64,000 nt of DNA from Cladophialophora immunda (GCF_000835495.1 NW_015622548.1:682001-746000), one strand, 5' to 3'. Counted from the first letter of the stretch, positions 29,801-41,415 are shown. The notes: generated by a model from the sequence alone, not told the origin. Translations and numbers: made by a program.

Positions 29801-32282
29801 GCTCGTCTAGTCTACCCGTCCCCTGGAATCCATACTGTCTTCGTTCCTAGGTCATAATGTATCACGCTTCCCGGTGTCTTGGACGGCATGCTGACCACAA
29901 CGTCGCCCAGTCGAACATCGACATTGGGGAGATTCGGCACACCAGCGTCAATTCCAACTGACAGACCAAATCGGACCGATGGGAAATCCTTGATGAGTTG
30001 CATCATCGCCACAGCCGCGTCGTTATTTTCAGTTTCAGGGAGTAGGGCGATTACGACGCTATGTCTTCCTATTCTCCCCAAGATATAGCTGTTTCGGTCG
30101 CGCGGCCTGGGTAGCTTCAAGTGGATCTCGTCGAGTAACGCTCGGATCGGGGCTAGTTCCAATTCCGTGGAACAAATACAAGCCAGCCTGTAGTCGTGGG
30201 GTAAGAAAGGCCCATTCAGCCTTAAGGAATGACTTTCGTCCGGCAACGCCTCAGGAAACTGCAATGCGTCTCGATGTAGGTTCTTCGTCTCTGCATAGTT
30301 ATCCTGGTTGCTGAGTGAAGGGACATCTGCAGAATATGGGTCACTCGTGTTGCTCGACTGAATTCTGTTGGCATTGTCAACAACCCAGGCTTGAGTTCTC
30401 GTAGAGTTATCAACCAGGTCATGGCGTCTGAGCGCTGGAACCATTTCCAGAAGATCTGAATCTGCAAGACCGGCATCTGTGTGATGTGAAACATGCAGAT
30501 AGCCCGACGGCCACGATCGGTCCTCGATTGCTGAAACGTCGGTCTGATTCTGGCCAGATTCGTCTTCAGGCTTACCCGGTTCGGTCTCAGGCAAGCTTCT
30601 CAAAGCAAAGCCGTGAATGCATTGCCCGAGATGTTCCAAAAAGGACTTTGTCTGAGGCTCAAACTGCACATCTCTGTCCTTTTGCAACTGCCAATCCTTG
30701 TCGCATATGGAGCATACGGGACATCTATCCAGTGTCGGCGTCGCATTCCGACGACACATATGGACAAAACCTGTCAAGGATTCCTTTGTCACGGCGTCGG
30801 AATGACTACTCTGGACGTGGTCGAGGAAGGTGCGATCTTCGCCGGGATTTGAGGAAAAGGGACAAAATAGGCAGGTCCATCCAACGGGCTGCTGGTGGTC
30901 CTTTGAGAGAACATGCATTTTCCACGCGCCAAATGTATTGAAGAAAGGATGGTTCTGGGGACAATTCGGTACGTAGCATGTATAGGGCTGAAGGTCTTCG
31001 GAGAGATGTTTCCTGCATCATCAGCTGAACTGTTTGTCTATAATATGGTACAAGGGACCTACCTCCACTGACTGAGATCGTCAGCTTCGCCTCTCAAAGG
31101 TATCAAACAGTAAGGGCATTTGGTCTTATCTTTCGGAGGTTTAGGGTAATCGGCACGAATGGCGATTTTCGTTGCGGCGACACCGGGAGATGTCAACCGC
31201 ATGTCTTTCTCCAGGGATTTTGTGGCTACGTAATCTGATGCCTGGTTAGTGGTGCCGGTAGAATGCTGGGATCGATCTGGCATCGCTTGTTCGTCCGTGA
31301 AAGTTTCTAATGAGTTCTCGAGTTGCTTCTCGCTTCTAGTTGGGGGATTCGACGGCCGGGCGGGTGACGATGACGATCTGACCTGAACACGTTCAGCCTG
31401 AGGATAGGAAGGCTTTTGCACTTGTTCGGATCGCAATTGCTCTTGCCGACCTTTGTAGAACAGGAATCGGTCAGTGCGTTTGATATTGGCGAGGAGGAGT
31501 ATTTGCTGTTCAGGACGCAGAGGGGCTTTCTCTCCCTCTAATTGTTCAACAGTGGAGGTGACATCAATCTCGTCGGCTTCAACTGGCGCAGGGCTCTGGG
31601 TCATCAAGGCATGCTCCCGTCGGGGAGCCTCAGAGACTCGCAGAATGAATTCAAGATGTGTAGAAAGCTCCGTGTAGTGATGCTTTCGCTTGTGGAAGGT
31701 TCGGTCCGCCCTTCTCACGCGAGAAGCCGTCCCGGCTCTTCTTATCACAATCTCCAGGTTAACAAGAATCTCGAGCAACTTTTCCACGGTATTCTTTGCT
31801 TCATCCAATGTTATGCCATCGCGTATTTCTATGCTTTGTTCGTCTGGAGACAAGGACTTGCTCCCATTTTGATGGTCCAGTGGTCCAGCGGGTTGTCGTT
31901 CGACCTCTTCTGCCAGCTCCCTACACTTTGTCGCCCATGCAGCAAGAGTGCTGAGAGCGCCAACAACCACCTTTTGGGCAGATATGTCTCGATCTAGGCG
32001 CCTATCGAGACTGTTCAGCTCGTTGGCAGAGGCGCCAATTCCGGAATCCCAGAGGTTGAAGTCGCTGGAGCGATTCTCCGCCCAGTGACCGTTCTGGAGG
32101 GATGCTTGACTTGCGCATTCTTGGAGTCTTTGTCGACATGCTTGGGTAGCCGCACGTATCGGGAACGGGCCGCCTGTGATATCCTTTGTTGCTCTCCTAG
32201 GAATCCTTTCTGTCATCCTGTGGTGAACCCTCCGTTGGGCTTGAGATCGTGATTCCAAGCCGACGGCTGCCGGCTTGAACAT
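26877..32282 (-). pseudogene. NLR-type gene: zinc finger-PNP_UDP-NB-ARC-TPR, disrupted
   Basis: Exons on the minus strand: 32282-31063, 31012-29249, 29077-28858 and 28806-26877. The N-terminus has the fungal 'SSDFNLWDSGIGASA' block and C2H2-like pairs spanning intron 1 (CPYC, then 'KHLSEDLQPYTC', 'WTCLFCPFSSN'). A nucleoside phosphorylase (PNP_UDP) domain follows: 'ACICSTELELAPIRALLDE', 'FGLSVGIDAGVPN', 'VRLGDVVVS', 'PSIVCVETEVAGLMDSFPC'. Next come the linker 'HWTITRPASTLFTG', a P-loop GIDGQGKS (28896-28919), 'LFWGVFWVDV' and five 42-residue TPRs. This is the architecture of fungal NLRs acting in non-self recognition. Two lesions are visible. The frame shifts by one base near 29830-29848, between 'VIHYDLG' and 'GFQGTGRLDEPP'. 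A TGA at 29007-29009 stands where the family has Arg (LFTGR). No splice choice removes either without losing conserved sequence. Recent pseudogene or sequencing error. Confidence 0.82.
26950..27545 (-). repeat. Array of five 42-residue (126-bp) TPR units
   Basis: Kinesin-light-chain-like TPR units at the C-terminus of the NLR gene recur every 42 residues. The core pattern is 'EAVSLLEQVVEIQEQTLPED', then HPDRLxAQHDLxRAYHANRQ. The first three units share long identical peptide runs and closely similar DNA; the last two are more diverged. High internal conservation of C-terminal repeats is known for fast-evolving fungal NLR recognition domains. Confidence 0.85.
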
Positions 32283-32443
32283 CTCAAAGTTCAGGTCCGC
32301 CTCGTGGGGGCCGTAAGTGCGGGGCCCACTAGCCTCACTAGCCGCACATGCGGGGCACTAGAGCCTCATCATCGTCCTGGCCTTTGTCTTATATATATAT
32401 ACACCCGCCATGCTCGTCGCATCCCATCAGCTTGACATCAGCC
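32283..32443. promoter_or_regulatory. Shared divergent promoter of the NLR and subtilase genes
   Basis: Only 161 bp separate the two start codons. A TATA-like run of alternating T and A at 32389-32402 lies about 42 bp before the rightward ATG. Short direct repeats of CACTAG(C/A) and a CCGCACATGCGGGG palindromic patch lie in the middle. The arrangement implies co-regulation of the pair. Confidence 0.6.
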
Positions 32444-35286
32444 ATGAGCGATGATTCTTCTGAAGGGGAGTGGGTCGATATCGACGGGGAATACGATGAG
32501 CTTATAGCCACTACCGCAGGTGAAATCGCCGAGGTAGGGCAGCAATGCATTCCTCAGCCTGGCGGTTTGCGCAAGGCTTTCCTCCTCATAGGGAACAGCA
32601 CAAATCTTTTTTAACTTGAGCACATTCATCAAGGCTGCAACAGTTGAGGAGCAAGTCAGAGGCTATATCTGAGATGAAACATGTGGCCGCTGAAACTCTG
32701 GTCAGTATTGATCTGAGATCTAGACAAAATCTTCGCGGAGGCTGATATCCTAAGTTTAGGGTTGGGAGGGGACATCCCACAACGAAGCTCAAGGTCTGCG
32801 GAATTTCTCACGACAAATGACTTCAGATCCAGCATGTCCATCGAGTCAAACAGCGATCCAAAACATTGCAGACTATCTTTCTCTCCACAACACGTCGTCT
32901 CAGCATGTCTCGCAACCGCTCGAAGATCTCTCAAAACGCCGTTGGGCAAAGAGATTCGATCTGGAAGAATACTCCAAGCCAGTCACTACAGCGTTACACG
33001 ACACCTTCTACAAAACTGCCTATTTACCTTGCACATGTGCAAGGAACGACAGACCCGTCTGCCTGTCAGAGGCGTATCTTTGCGCGTTGCGTCTGGAAGG
33101 GAATCCGCACGTTCCGGGAGACGACAACTATTTTTTCTTTGACTCGGTCATTGCTCGCAAGAATGACGAGAGTTACCGGTGGACACCTATACAGTTTCAG
33201 CTACCCAGGTTAGTCGATGTACATAAAGAGTCTGCAGTCTACAACTAAATATGCTGCAGGAGGACTAAAGAGAGAACCCGAGAAGATCTCCCTCCCGGCC
33301 CCCCTGACATCGAGAACGAGACATCAAAACGTCAAGACTCATTGGGAGTGCTGAACGACTTTTGTACAATCTTAGGATGGAACATAACGTGCTTCCGCAT
33401 TTACATCACTAAGACCGGTGCAACCCAACACTTTTGCCATGGTGTGGAAGAGGTCTTCTCAACTATCTTCCCGGAGAAAGGAAGACCGTTATTCCTTTTC
33501 ACGGCGCTAAAGGAAGGCAAATTGTCGGCCAGACACAAGATTTTTCTTGCATTCATCATATCGAAAGCATTCTGGCAGTACTATGATTCAGATTGGATGA
33601 ATGTGGAATGGAGCGTCGAAACAATACAACTCCTGCAAACAAGCAACCCCGAATCCGAGACACCGTTTCTCAAGATCAAGTCGACTACATCTGACGGCTT
33701 GATGAAACGCAAGCTCGAGTCGCAGAATACATCAGAGGGGATACCTCAGCTACACCGCTATCCTTACATCCTCAATCTGGGCCTTCTCTTAGTCCAACTG
33801 GGCTCGATTACTCCTGAAACAACAATATTCGCTGAGATGACAACAAATTCGACTGGGGCCGAGAACAACGACATCTGCGTATCCTGCTGCACAAAAATCT
33901 CTGAAGATAATGTATGGCCTACAATCGAGATTCCGGCCAAACATAAACTGAGATACCGTCACATCGTTGAAGAATGCCTCCCGACGCCATCAGAAATCCC
34001 CAAAGCCCTGTTCGATGTGCAGCTTGATGCAGCCGGGAGACGAGCGGCACTGAGAGACTATGTTGTCCGCCCTTTGTTCGAGCTGTTCCAAGACATGTCG
34101 AATCCAGACACGAAAGAATTTCAGCCACCACGGGTGACACTGTCCCACAGGCTCCCTGTATTACAGGCTGAAGATGTGGCCAACAAGGCCTCCAAAAACC
34201 CCAGGTTCGATATGTCAAATCTCCGGTCTCGAATTTTCTGGCTAACAGCCGTTGTAGTGATTTGGCGTGGGATTGGCTCAACAATATTACCCACTCCTGG
34301 TTGCATAACCACATCTCTTCTCAGATCACAAAATTCAAAAGGCCAAAGATCGCTATCATAGACACTGGCTTTGACGGCCAGGCGCGCTTTGTGGATCGGA
34401 AGCTGATGCTGCGACTGAACATGGTTCCCACAGCGGAGATGAAGTACAACTGGAAAGACTTTTGGGAATGCGAGGTCGAGCCCCAAGACAACGACGGGCA
34501 CGGGACATCGATGCTTTCGCTCCTTCACCGCATGGCACCCTTTGCAGATGTGTGTGTGGCACGCATCGCAGGTAAAGACGAAGACATGAGAAGGGATCCA
34601 GAAAAGACAAGCGATAACCTGGCAAAGGTAATACTGCATCAGTGGCAATCTCATACCCTGTAACCTCATCGCTGATGCGACTGTCACAGGCCATCCTCTG
34701 GGCTGTTGAGGAGCAAGAAGCGGATATCGTGTCTCTGTCTCTCGGCTGGGAACAGGAGCAACAAGTCGACCGACATCGGGTCATCAGTAATGCCATTTCC
34801 CACGCACTCTCGCACCGCAACCAGAATCTCCTGATTTTCGCCGCGGCGTCCAACCGGGGCGGGAGCAAGCGCGAGCTGTTCCCGGCCAAACACCCCACGA
34901 TTTTTTCCATCCGGGGAACAAATACCAGGGGGGAGCACGAAGAATTCAACCCTTCTCTTCCCAAACGTGGAGAAAAGGTGTTTGGCACGCTGGGCCTCGA
35001 GGTCCCAGCTTCGAACCGAGGGAGGCCGAAACCACATTACAGCCACCGAAGCGGGACGTCGGTGGCGACGGCCATCGCGGCCGGGTTTGCTGCGATCATC
35101 ATTGGCTACATCAACATCCACGACAACGAGGGGCGGTGGGACAACATTCGGATGTATGAAGGGTTCCAAAACCTACTGTATAAGCTCTCGACGGAGCCGG
35201 AGGCGCGAAAGCGCTTTATATCGCTCGACAACCACTCAAAGGAGGAGGTAACGATTCGAATGACTTTGGCACATGCGCCGCCCTGA
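32444..35286 (+). CDS. DUF7580-subtilisin (S8) protein next to the NLR gene
   Basis: Proposed exons: 32444-32533, 32644-32700, 32760-33208, 33260-34204, 34258-34627 and 34690-35286, giving 835 residues in one frame. The first two introns are less certain. Residues about 150-470 carry DUF7580-type blocks ('SEAYLCALRLEG', 'HKIFLAFIISKAFWQYYDSDW', 'PQLHRYPYILNLGLLLVQLGS'), a helical domain found with fungal signalling and incompatibility proteins. The C-terminal part is a subtilisin-like serine protease with a full triad: Asp549 in AIIDTGFD (34361), His595 in DGHGTS (34499) and Ser761 in SGTSVATAIAAG (35059), plus the oxyanion Asn in AAASN. There is no signal peptide, so a cytosolic protease is likely. 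Subtilases linked to NLR-like regulators are known in fungi. The substrate is unknown; the neighbouring NLR product is a natural candidate (inference). Confidence 0.83.
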
Positions 35287-35927
35287 TGCCAATCACCATA
35301 AGCCAATTCGGGCCCAGGGTCGGCGTCGAGCCCTTAGGGAGGCCCTTTTGGCAACCAGGGCCCATTCAGGTCGCCAAAGCGCCCACCATGGACGTTTTAA
35401 GAGTCGCCACTGTAAGGGATTGGGGGTATAGCACAAGTGTTCTTGAAACCTGGCTACGACATTATCATCCATGGTAAATTGCACCACTACGCTAAGGGTC
35501 CTTCTGAGCAGAGAAGCGAATACAGTACTCCATACCTCGTCCAACGCCATACATATAGATGGAGCTTTCAGTTCGCGTGCCGAGTTACAAAAGAGGAATG
35601 CGATATATGGACTTCAGAGCATTATCATTGGCGTGACAGATGCGGCGTGCTCAAACCCGAGTTGTACGGCGAAGCAAAACGGGGGTTCCAGTTGATTAGC
35701 TCGGTCTACTCTACGGCTCCCAACAGACAGCCACCAGCCCAAGGTCAAGCAGTAGTCCCGCGGCCATGGGGCAACTCGACAAGGCCGGGGTTCAACCGTG
35801 CAAGCGATACCCCTCGGGCCACGGATGACCGCCCAGACACCCAGCAACCGGTCCTCTTCCCGCTGAACCATGACTTTCTTCACACGCACAGCCGGGCCGT
35901 CAAGACCATCGAAGCATTTCGACCGCC
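35287..35927. other. Intergenic region
   Basis: An open frame from 35437 to 36018 overlaps the zinc-cluster exon of the next gene in another frame and is judged a shadow. No other gene was seen. Confidence 0.5.
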
Positions 35928-37979
35928 ATGGTCCCTGATATCTTGCCAAAGAGTGCATATGCATGTGTCACGTGCCACAACAGGAAGGTGTGTATCCTGC
36001 TCAGTCAATGTGGTCTAAGCTCAAAGAGGTCTCCGGTAGGTTCGATGCGTGATCGATGGGGATGGTCCCAGTTGCAGGGCATGTCGGAATGCGAACATTG
36101 AATGCATGTAGGCGTCGTCCCGTGCTCGATGCCGGCCCATGGCTAACGCACAGCCAGACCACGTTCGCGCAAGAAGCGGAAATGCAGTACTGTTGCCTCG
36201 ACAGCTCAAAATCATCGCAGAACGTCGAGATCCCCTCCAAGCCCAGCTGACGTCTCGAGGATCGAGCGCGCAGCTGCGCCCCAACCGTCCAATTTCTCGC
36301 ACAGTGTTCGAATACTTGTCGACCAGTCGACAACGCATACACCAATCGCCTACACTGCTGTTGCTGACGAACCCCTGAATCAGCGCTCGGGACTGCAGAC
36401 TGCCACTCCGCCACGATGGACTCAATCCGGACCAGAAGCGTTCTTTAGCTGGACTGCTCCTCTTCCCGCTCGACATGTGACCTCAAATGGTGAACTGGAC
36501 CAACCTTTCAACCCTTTGGCAACAGAATCACAGGTCCCAAGCTATGGTTTCGAGGTGCCGCCAAGAAGTGTACGACAGGATCTAACCAACGGCTTCCTCG
36601 AATACTGCAATCCATGGTTGCCAATCGTGGAGCACGCTGACCTTGCAAATCTCGCGCGCATCGAGCAGCAGTCAGCGTCGATGCTTCTCGCACAAGCGCT
36701 TTGGTTTGCGGCGAGTTGCATCGACCCATCTTCGACCGCACCCAGCCAATTTTACCAACGAGCCAGAGCACTCTTCTGGTCGTGCGGCGAGACCGATCCG
36801 TTTGTCGCCGTCAAGGCGGCGTTGATGCTAATGTCGCACGATTGGCAAGGTCCAGGACACGTTACGTTTGACAGCAGCGAGCTTTGGCTTCACGTGGCCG
36901 TCACCATGGCATACAGAATCAAGCTGCACAGGGATCCTCCTCCCGGTTCGAAAAGTGGCATACGTCGCCGACTGTGGTGGACCATTGTTGCACAAGATTC
37001 CTTGATGTCTTTGTTATACGCCAGACCTCGAGCTGTCAATCTCATGGACTCTGATGTCCGAGCACTAGACGACGTTGATTTCGTCGACAGCCAAGCCGAT
37101 CCGGCTGCCTTCAGCTTGTACATGGACATCTGCAAGGTCCTGGGCGATCTGGTCGAGTGCTACCGGCGCGGATTTATGAGCAACGTGCATAGATCCAGTC
37201 TCGAGAACAGCCTTCATCTCTGGCGCCTTCGGCTGTGTCAGTACGAAAGCGTCGATGCCGACCGGGACATCTCTCAGGCAACAGATCAGAGCCTGGTCTT
37301 TCGCCAGTTGAAGCTGCCTTATTTGACGGCTCTAGTGCTGTTTTCTAAGAGCCAGCGCACTCCATCAACTCTGAAGTGCTCCTCTGCATCGAACCTACGG
37401 ATTTCAGCGACCGCTTCGATCGCTGCTTCGCTGAGTGCCGGGATCTTTAAGAGCATTCTGGAACACGACGAGATCCAATATCTCGGACCGGTGTTCACCA
37501 TCTACGCATACTCAGCAAGCATGGCGCTCCTCCGACTCTGGGCCTACCCCAAGCTGTGGCAAGCCGCTCAGCCAGATCTGCAGACATTACGAGAGGCGTT
37601 GCTGAGTCTTGCGAGACACGATTCCGAGATGGCTGACGCGGCAAAGGCTTTGGACAATGCAGTTGAATCCCTGAAAACAACACGGCAGCATCGTCCTGCT
37701 GATCTGCCGCGTGTATCCGACCAGGCACTGTGTCTCAAACTCCTTGAGACCATGTCACCGGCGGGTTGCCAGCTGTGGAGCCACATTGCAGAGCTCGTTG
37801 ACGACTCGAGGTCCATGGGTGCAGAACGGACGCTCAATTCACTGGCAGGTGGAGAAGCGAGGGCTGAGAACGCGACCGTCTCCCAGTCACAGCGCGCTGA
37901 TTGCTTTCCAGATTGCTTACTGTCGAGCCATGAATTCGCCTATCACCAGTTTGAAGACTGGATCCTTCACGATGGCTGA
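35928..37979 (+). CDS. Zn2Cys6 transcription factor A of the alternating cluster
   Basis: Three exons (35928-35987, 36040-36107, 36158-37979) give 649 residues. Both introns (52 and 50 bp, branch sites TCTAAGC and GCTAACG) interrupt the zinc cluster. The join reads 'ACVTCHNRKVRC', then 'SCRACRNANIEC', with C-x2-C-x6-C spacing on both sides, followed by the basic linker PRSRKKRK. The fungal_trans domain holds 'FLEYCNPWLPIVE', 'QFYQRARALFW', 'HVAVTMAYRIKLHRDPPPG' and 'RRRLWWTIVAQDSLMSLLYA'; the end is 'QFEDWILHDG'. Subfamily features resemble cutinase/fatty-acid regulators of the CTF1 group (inference). It is clearly paralogous to the factor at 41416-43454. Its 3' end is 58 bp from the convergent isomerase gene. 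Confidence 0.88.
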
Positions 37980-38037
37980 ATACGAATGCAATGAGACGGA
38001 AAACAATCTCTTGTTACGCGCTGACTTTTATTTCTGG

Positions 38038-38980
38038 TCAAAGCTTACTCTTCCCTTTCGACTTCTGGAGGTTTCTGAGTCTGACTTTCTCAAACTGTTT
38101 CTGCGGGATCCCGGCGACGCTTCGTGCCATCCCCTCGAACACCTCCTCCACATTCCGCGCGTGTAGATCGTGCCTTTGCCTGCCTCTGATCAACGCTTTG
38201 ATCCGCAGCATGCTCTCCCCGTTGAGATGGTCGCCGAACCCGTCCGTGATCTCGTCGAGCACGGCCCGCTCGAACGCCCCGTCGTCGCCGCCGTCCGTCT
38301 CGAAGACGCGGTCGACGAAGCCGCAGCTCAGCAGCTCGTCCGCGCCGAGTCTGCGGCCCTGGATCAAGGCCTTGTTGGCCTTGCCGATCCCCATGCGCTC
38401 CACGAACGCCGCACTCGCGCCTCCCTCAGCCACCAGGCCCAGGCTGGCGAACGGCGTCTGCAGATACGTGTGCGGTGTCGCGTAGATGAAGTCGGAGTAG
38501 GCGATCATCGCGGCGGACATGCCGATGACCGGCCCGTTGAGCGCCGTCACCAGGATCTTGGGGTGCATGTAGAAGGCCCTTGCTAGGTTGAGATTCGCGG
38601 CCACCGTGTAGGTCAAGAAATGTCGATACAGATCCGTGCCTGGTGGTTGCGTGCGTGACACGGATACATCGGCGCCTCTACAGGGTCGCTGGTCAGTCTC
38701 TTGAGTTTTGGACCCAGGATCCGAGCGCAGACCCATCGGTAATAAAGTGATGATCGAAGTAACTATTTCCCACTTACGCAGAGAAGAACCGCCCTCGCCC
38801 GATCAGCAAGGTGACCAGGATTTCATCTCGGGCCGCGACCTCGTAGAGAAAAGTCGCCAGCTGGTAGTACAGGTCTTTCGTCAAGGCATTCAACTTCCCC
38901 GGGTTGTCGAGAGTGATGACGGCCAAAGTGTTGCGATACTCCAGTGTCACTTTGTCGTCCCGGGTCATGTTGCTGGCCAT
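38038..38980 (-). CDS. Peroxisomal enoyl-CoA hydratase/isomerase (crotonase family)
   Basis: Two exons (38980-38778 and 38677-38038) around a 100-bp intron give 280 residues. The join restores 'GRFFSAGADVSVS', the crotonase oxyanion-hole segment. 'ITLDNPGKLNALTKDLYYQL' opens the fold and 'KILVTALNGPVIGMSAAM' gives the second oxyanion loop. 'LGLVAEGGASAAF' places a Glu where delta3,delta2-enoyl-CoA isomerases carry their catalytic base, so isomerase (ECI1-like) is preferred over hydratase. The last three residues are SKL, a canonical peroxisomal targeting signal type 1. It is divergent from the acyl-CoA synthetase gene, with which it shares a 510-bp promoter region. Likely acts in beta-oxidation of an acyl-CoA made by that neighbour. 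Confidence 0.88.
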
Positions 38981-39490
38981 GGTGAGCGGACGTGCAAATT
39001 CCCATGCGCCCCAGCGTGCCTAACGAGTCTTCGACCGTATATCGTCGCCCTCGCGATGTGATGGAGGGCGGAGTATAGATAATCCGTGCGCGTCGGAGAT
39101 CTGGGGAGGGGTACGAGGTGGGAGTCCTGCGTAGATGGAGAAGAGTGCCCGGGGCCCCAGCTCGATTGGCCCCACAAATTGCCGAAGCACCGAAGCACCG
39201 AACTTCCAAACAGTTCGCCTCCACAGCAATACTCGGTTCCGGCTAACAGAAAACGCCGAACGTTTCGTCACGGGTGAGATCGATCTACGAATGCAATGCC
39301 TATACGGAAACATGGCCTTGTTTGCTTTGCACTAGGCTGTACTGTACATTGTGCCTCCTCGGTGGACAAAAGTCGAGGTGTCAAGACTTGTCCCACAGAC
39401 CTCTCTGCTTGAACATTCACAACACCGGACTCAAAAACTATCATTTCAACATCTGCAGCTGCTCTGGTCAAAGTATTGCACGAATCCGAC
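38981..39490. promoter_or_regulatory. Bidirectional promoter of isomerase and acyl-CoA synthetase
   Basis: 510 bp lie between the two divergent start codons and contain no gene. Short tandem CCGAAGCA copies occur near 39181-39200. CGG-rich half-sites suitable for Zn2Cys6 factors are present, but no convincing paired site was identified. Confidence 0.5.
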
Positions 39491-41350
39491 ATGGCTGAAG
39501 CAGCGAACATCGACCGCTCGCAGTGTGTGCCGCAGCATTGCGGCGACCACGTTCTGCCCAACAGTCCGCTCTTTGGCAAATTGATACGGCACGCCCGACG
39601 CGGCCGAGTGGCTCTGCGGGACCGGGGTCTGGGCGTTGAGAAGACCTATGGGGAGTTGCTCGACGCGGTGCTGGCCTTCCGCAAGGTCGTTGAGGCGTCT
39701 TTGTCGCCCGACACCCGCGCGAGGCTCCGCCGCGGCGACGAGGTCTACATCGGAGTCCTGGCCGCCGGCGGCCTCGAGTTCACCGTGGCGATCCTCGCGG
39801 TTCTGGCGCTGGGCGCCGCGGCCGTGCCGATGTGTAAGTGAGCAAGCAGGCGAGCAACCAGCGAGCGAGCGAGCCGAGCCCGTCGGCACTACCCTTCTGC
39901 TGACGGTTCTAGTCCCGACCGCCCCCGTCAACGAGCTCGTCTACTTCATCACCAAGTCGCAGCAGGTCGCCGTGCTCGCGAGCTCTGCCACGACGGACAC
40001 GGCCCAGCGTGCAGCCCAACAAGCCGGTAACGTCCTCACCATCGACATCCTGTCCAACCTGCCCGAGTCCCCGAGATTCCGGGCATTAGACATGGCCATG
40101 TCTTCGGATCCCCCCCAGGACGACCGCGCCCCGGGAATCGTCATTTTCACGTCGGGCACCACGGGCCGTCCGAAGGCCGTCGTCCACCGCCGGACGTACA
40201 CCCACGAGACGGCGACCTCCATCGGCGAGGGCTACGACGTCGACCATCGCGACGTGCTCCTGCACCTGTTGCCCGTCCACCACACCACGGGGCTGGGCAC
40301 GTCCTTCTTCCCCTTCCTGTGCGCCGGCGCGTGCATCGAGTTCCGCGGGGGCGGCGGCGGCTTCGACGCGGCGTGGGTGTGGGACCGGTTCGCGCAGGGC
40401 GGGCTGACCGTCTTCTCCGCCGTGCCGACCATCTTCATGCGGCTGAAGTGGGATTTCGAGCGCCGCATCGCCAAGCTGGCCCCCGAGGAGGTGGCCCGGT
40501 ACGTCGCGGCGGCGAACCGGTTCCGGGTGCTGCTGTGCGGGTCGAGCGCGCTGCAGGACCACGTGCAACGATTCTGGACCGAGCTGAGGGCCGGCACGCC
40601 GATCCTCACGCGCTACGGCGCGACCGAATTCCCCGGCTGTCTGAAGGTGCCGCTCGATGCGGACCACCAGGCGCTGCCGAAGGGGTGCGTCGGCCTGCCC
40701 GTGCCGGGCGTGGAGCTGAAGCTGTCCGAGAGTAACGAAGGGGAACTGCTCGTCAAGTCGCCCTACATGTTCGCAAAGTAATTACACGTCCTTGAAGCCA
40801 TCGGCCCCCTTGGGGTAGTGCTCGGCTGACAAAAAGGTGCAGATATCTCTATGATCCCGAGGCCACCAGGCTCGCGCACGACGAGGACGGATGGTTCAAG
40901 ACCGGCGACATCGCCCGGCGCGACGGTGACTTCTACACCATCGTGGGCCGCGCCTCGGTCGATATCATCAAGTCGGGCGGCTACAAGATCTCGGCCATAG
41001 ACATCGAAAGAGAGTGCTTGAATCTGCCTTACGTCAGGGAGGCCATGGTCGTCGGCGTCCGGGACGAAGAACTGGGCCAACGCGTCGGTGCGGTCATTGC
41101 TGTCAAGCCCCAGGCCGCCAACCTGACGCTGCAGCAGCTCCGTGCCGACCTTCGAAAGTCGCTGGCGAACTACAAGCTCCCGACCATTCTGCGTGTGGTC
41201 GAGGGTGAACTGCCGAAGGGCGTGACCGGCAAATTGCAGAAGAAGGTTCTGGGACCAGAACTCATCCCTTCACCGGGATACCAGCGGCTGCCGGGCGTAC
41301 AGGTGTGGCGGAGGTCTCAAGAAGGGGGCCGGTTACAGGCACGAATGTAG
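39491..41350 (+). CDS. AMP-forming acyl-CoA synthetase, ACSF3/malonyl-CoA synthetase-like
   Basis: Three exons (39491-39833, 39913-40777, 40843-41350) give 571 residues. ANL-superfamily motifs in order: 'VIFTSGTTGRPKAVVH' (ATP/AMP loop), 'RYGATEFPG', 'WFKTGDIARRDG', then 'GRASVDIIKSGGYKISAIDIE', and the C-terminal catalytic Lys in 'LPKGVTGKLQKK'. 'RASVDIIKSGGYK' and the overall layout are closest to ACSF3/malonyl-CoA synthetases among families I know, so a short or dicarboxylic acid is the likely substrate (inference). The last residues ARM fit the peroxisomal PTS1 consensus [SAC][KRH][LM], matching the SKL of the divergent isomerase. The start was placed at the first ATG, 39491. It converges with the next regulator gene, 65 bp apart. 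Confidence 0.87.
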
Positions 41351-41415
41351 CGAGAAGAGACGTACGTGCAAAGAAAAGACGAAAATGTGCATTTGGTATT
41401 TACTCGGCAGCCATT

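Noticed and set aside
29812..29850. Micro-intron as an explanation for the PNP frameshift
   Set aside because: GT-AG pairs here give 24-29 nt, too short. The 59-nt alternative leads into an in-frame stop.
35437..36018. 193-codon open frame
   Set aside because: It overlaps, in another frame, the exon encoding the Zn2Cys6 motif starting at 35928, which is strongly supported.
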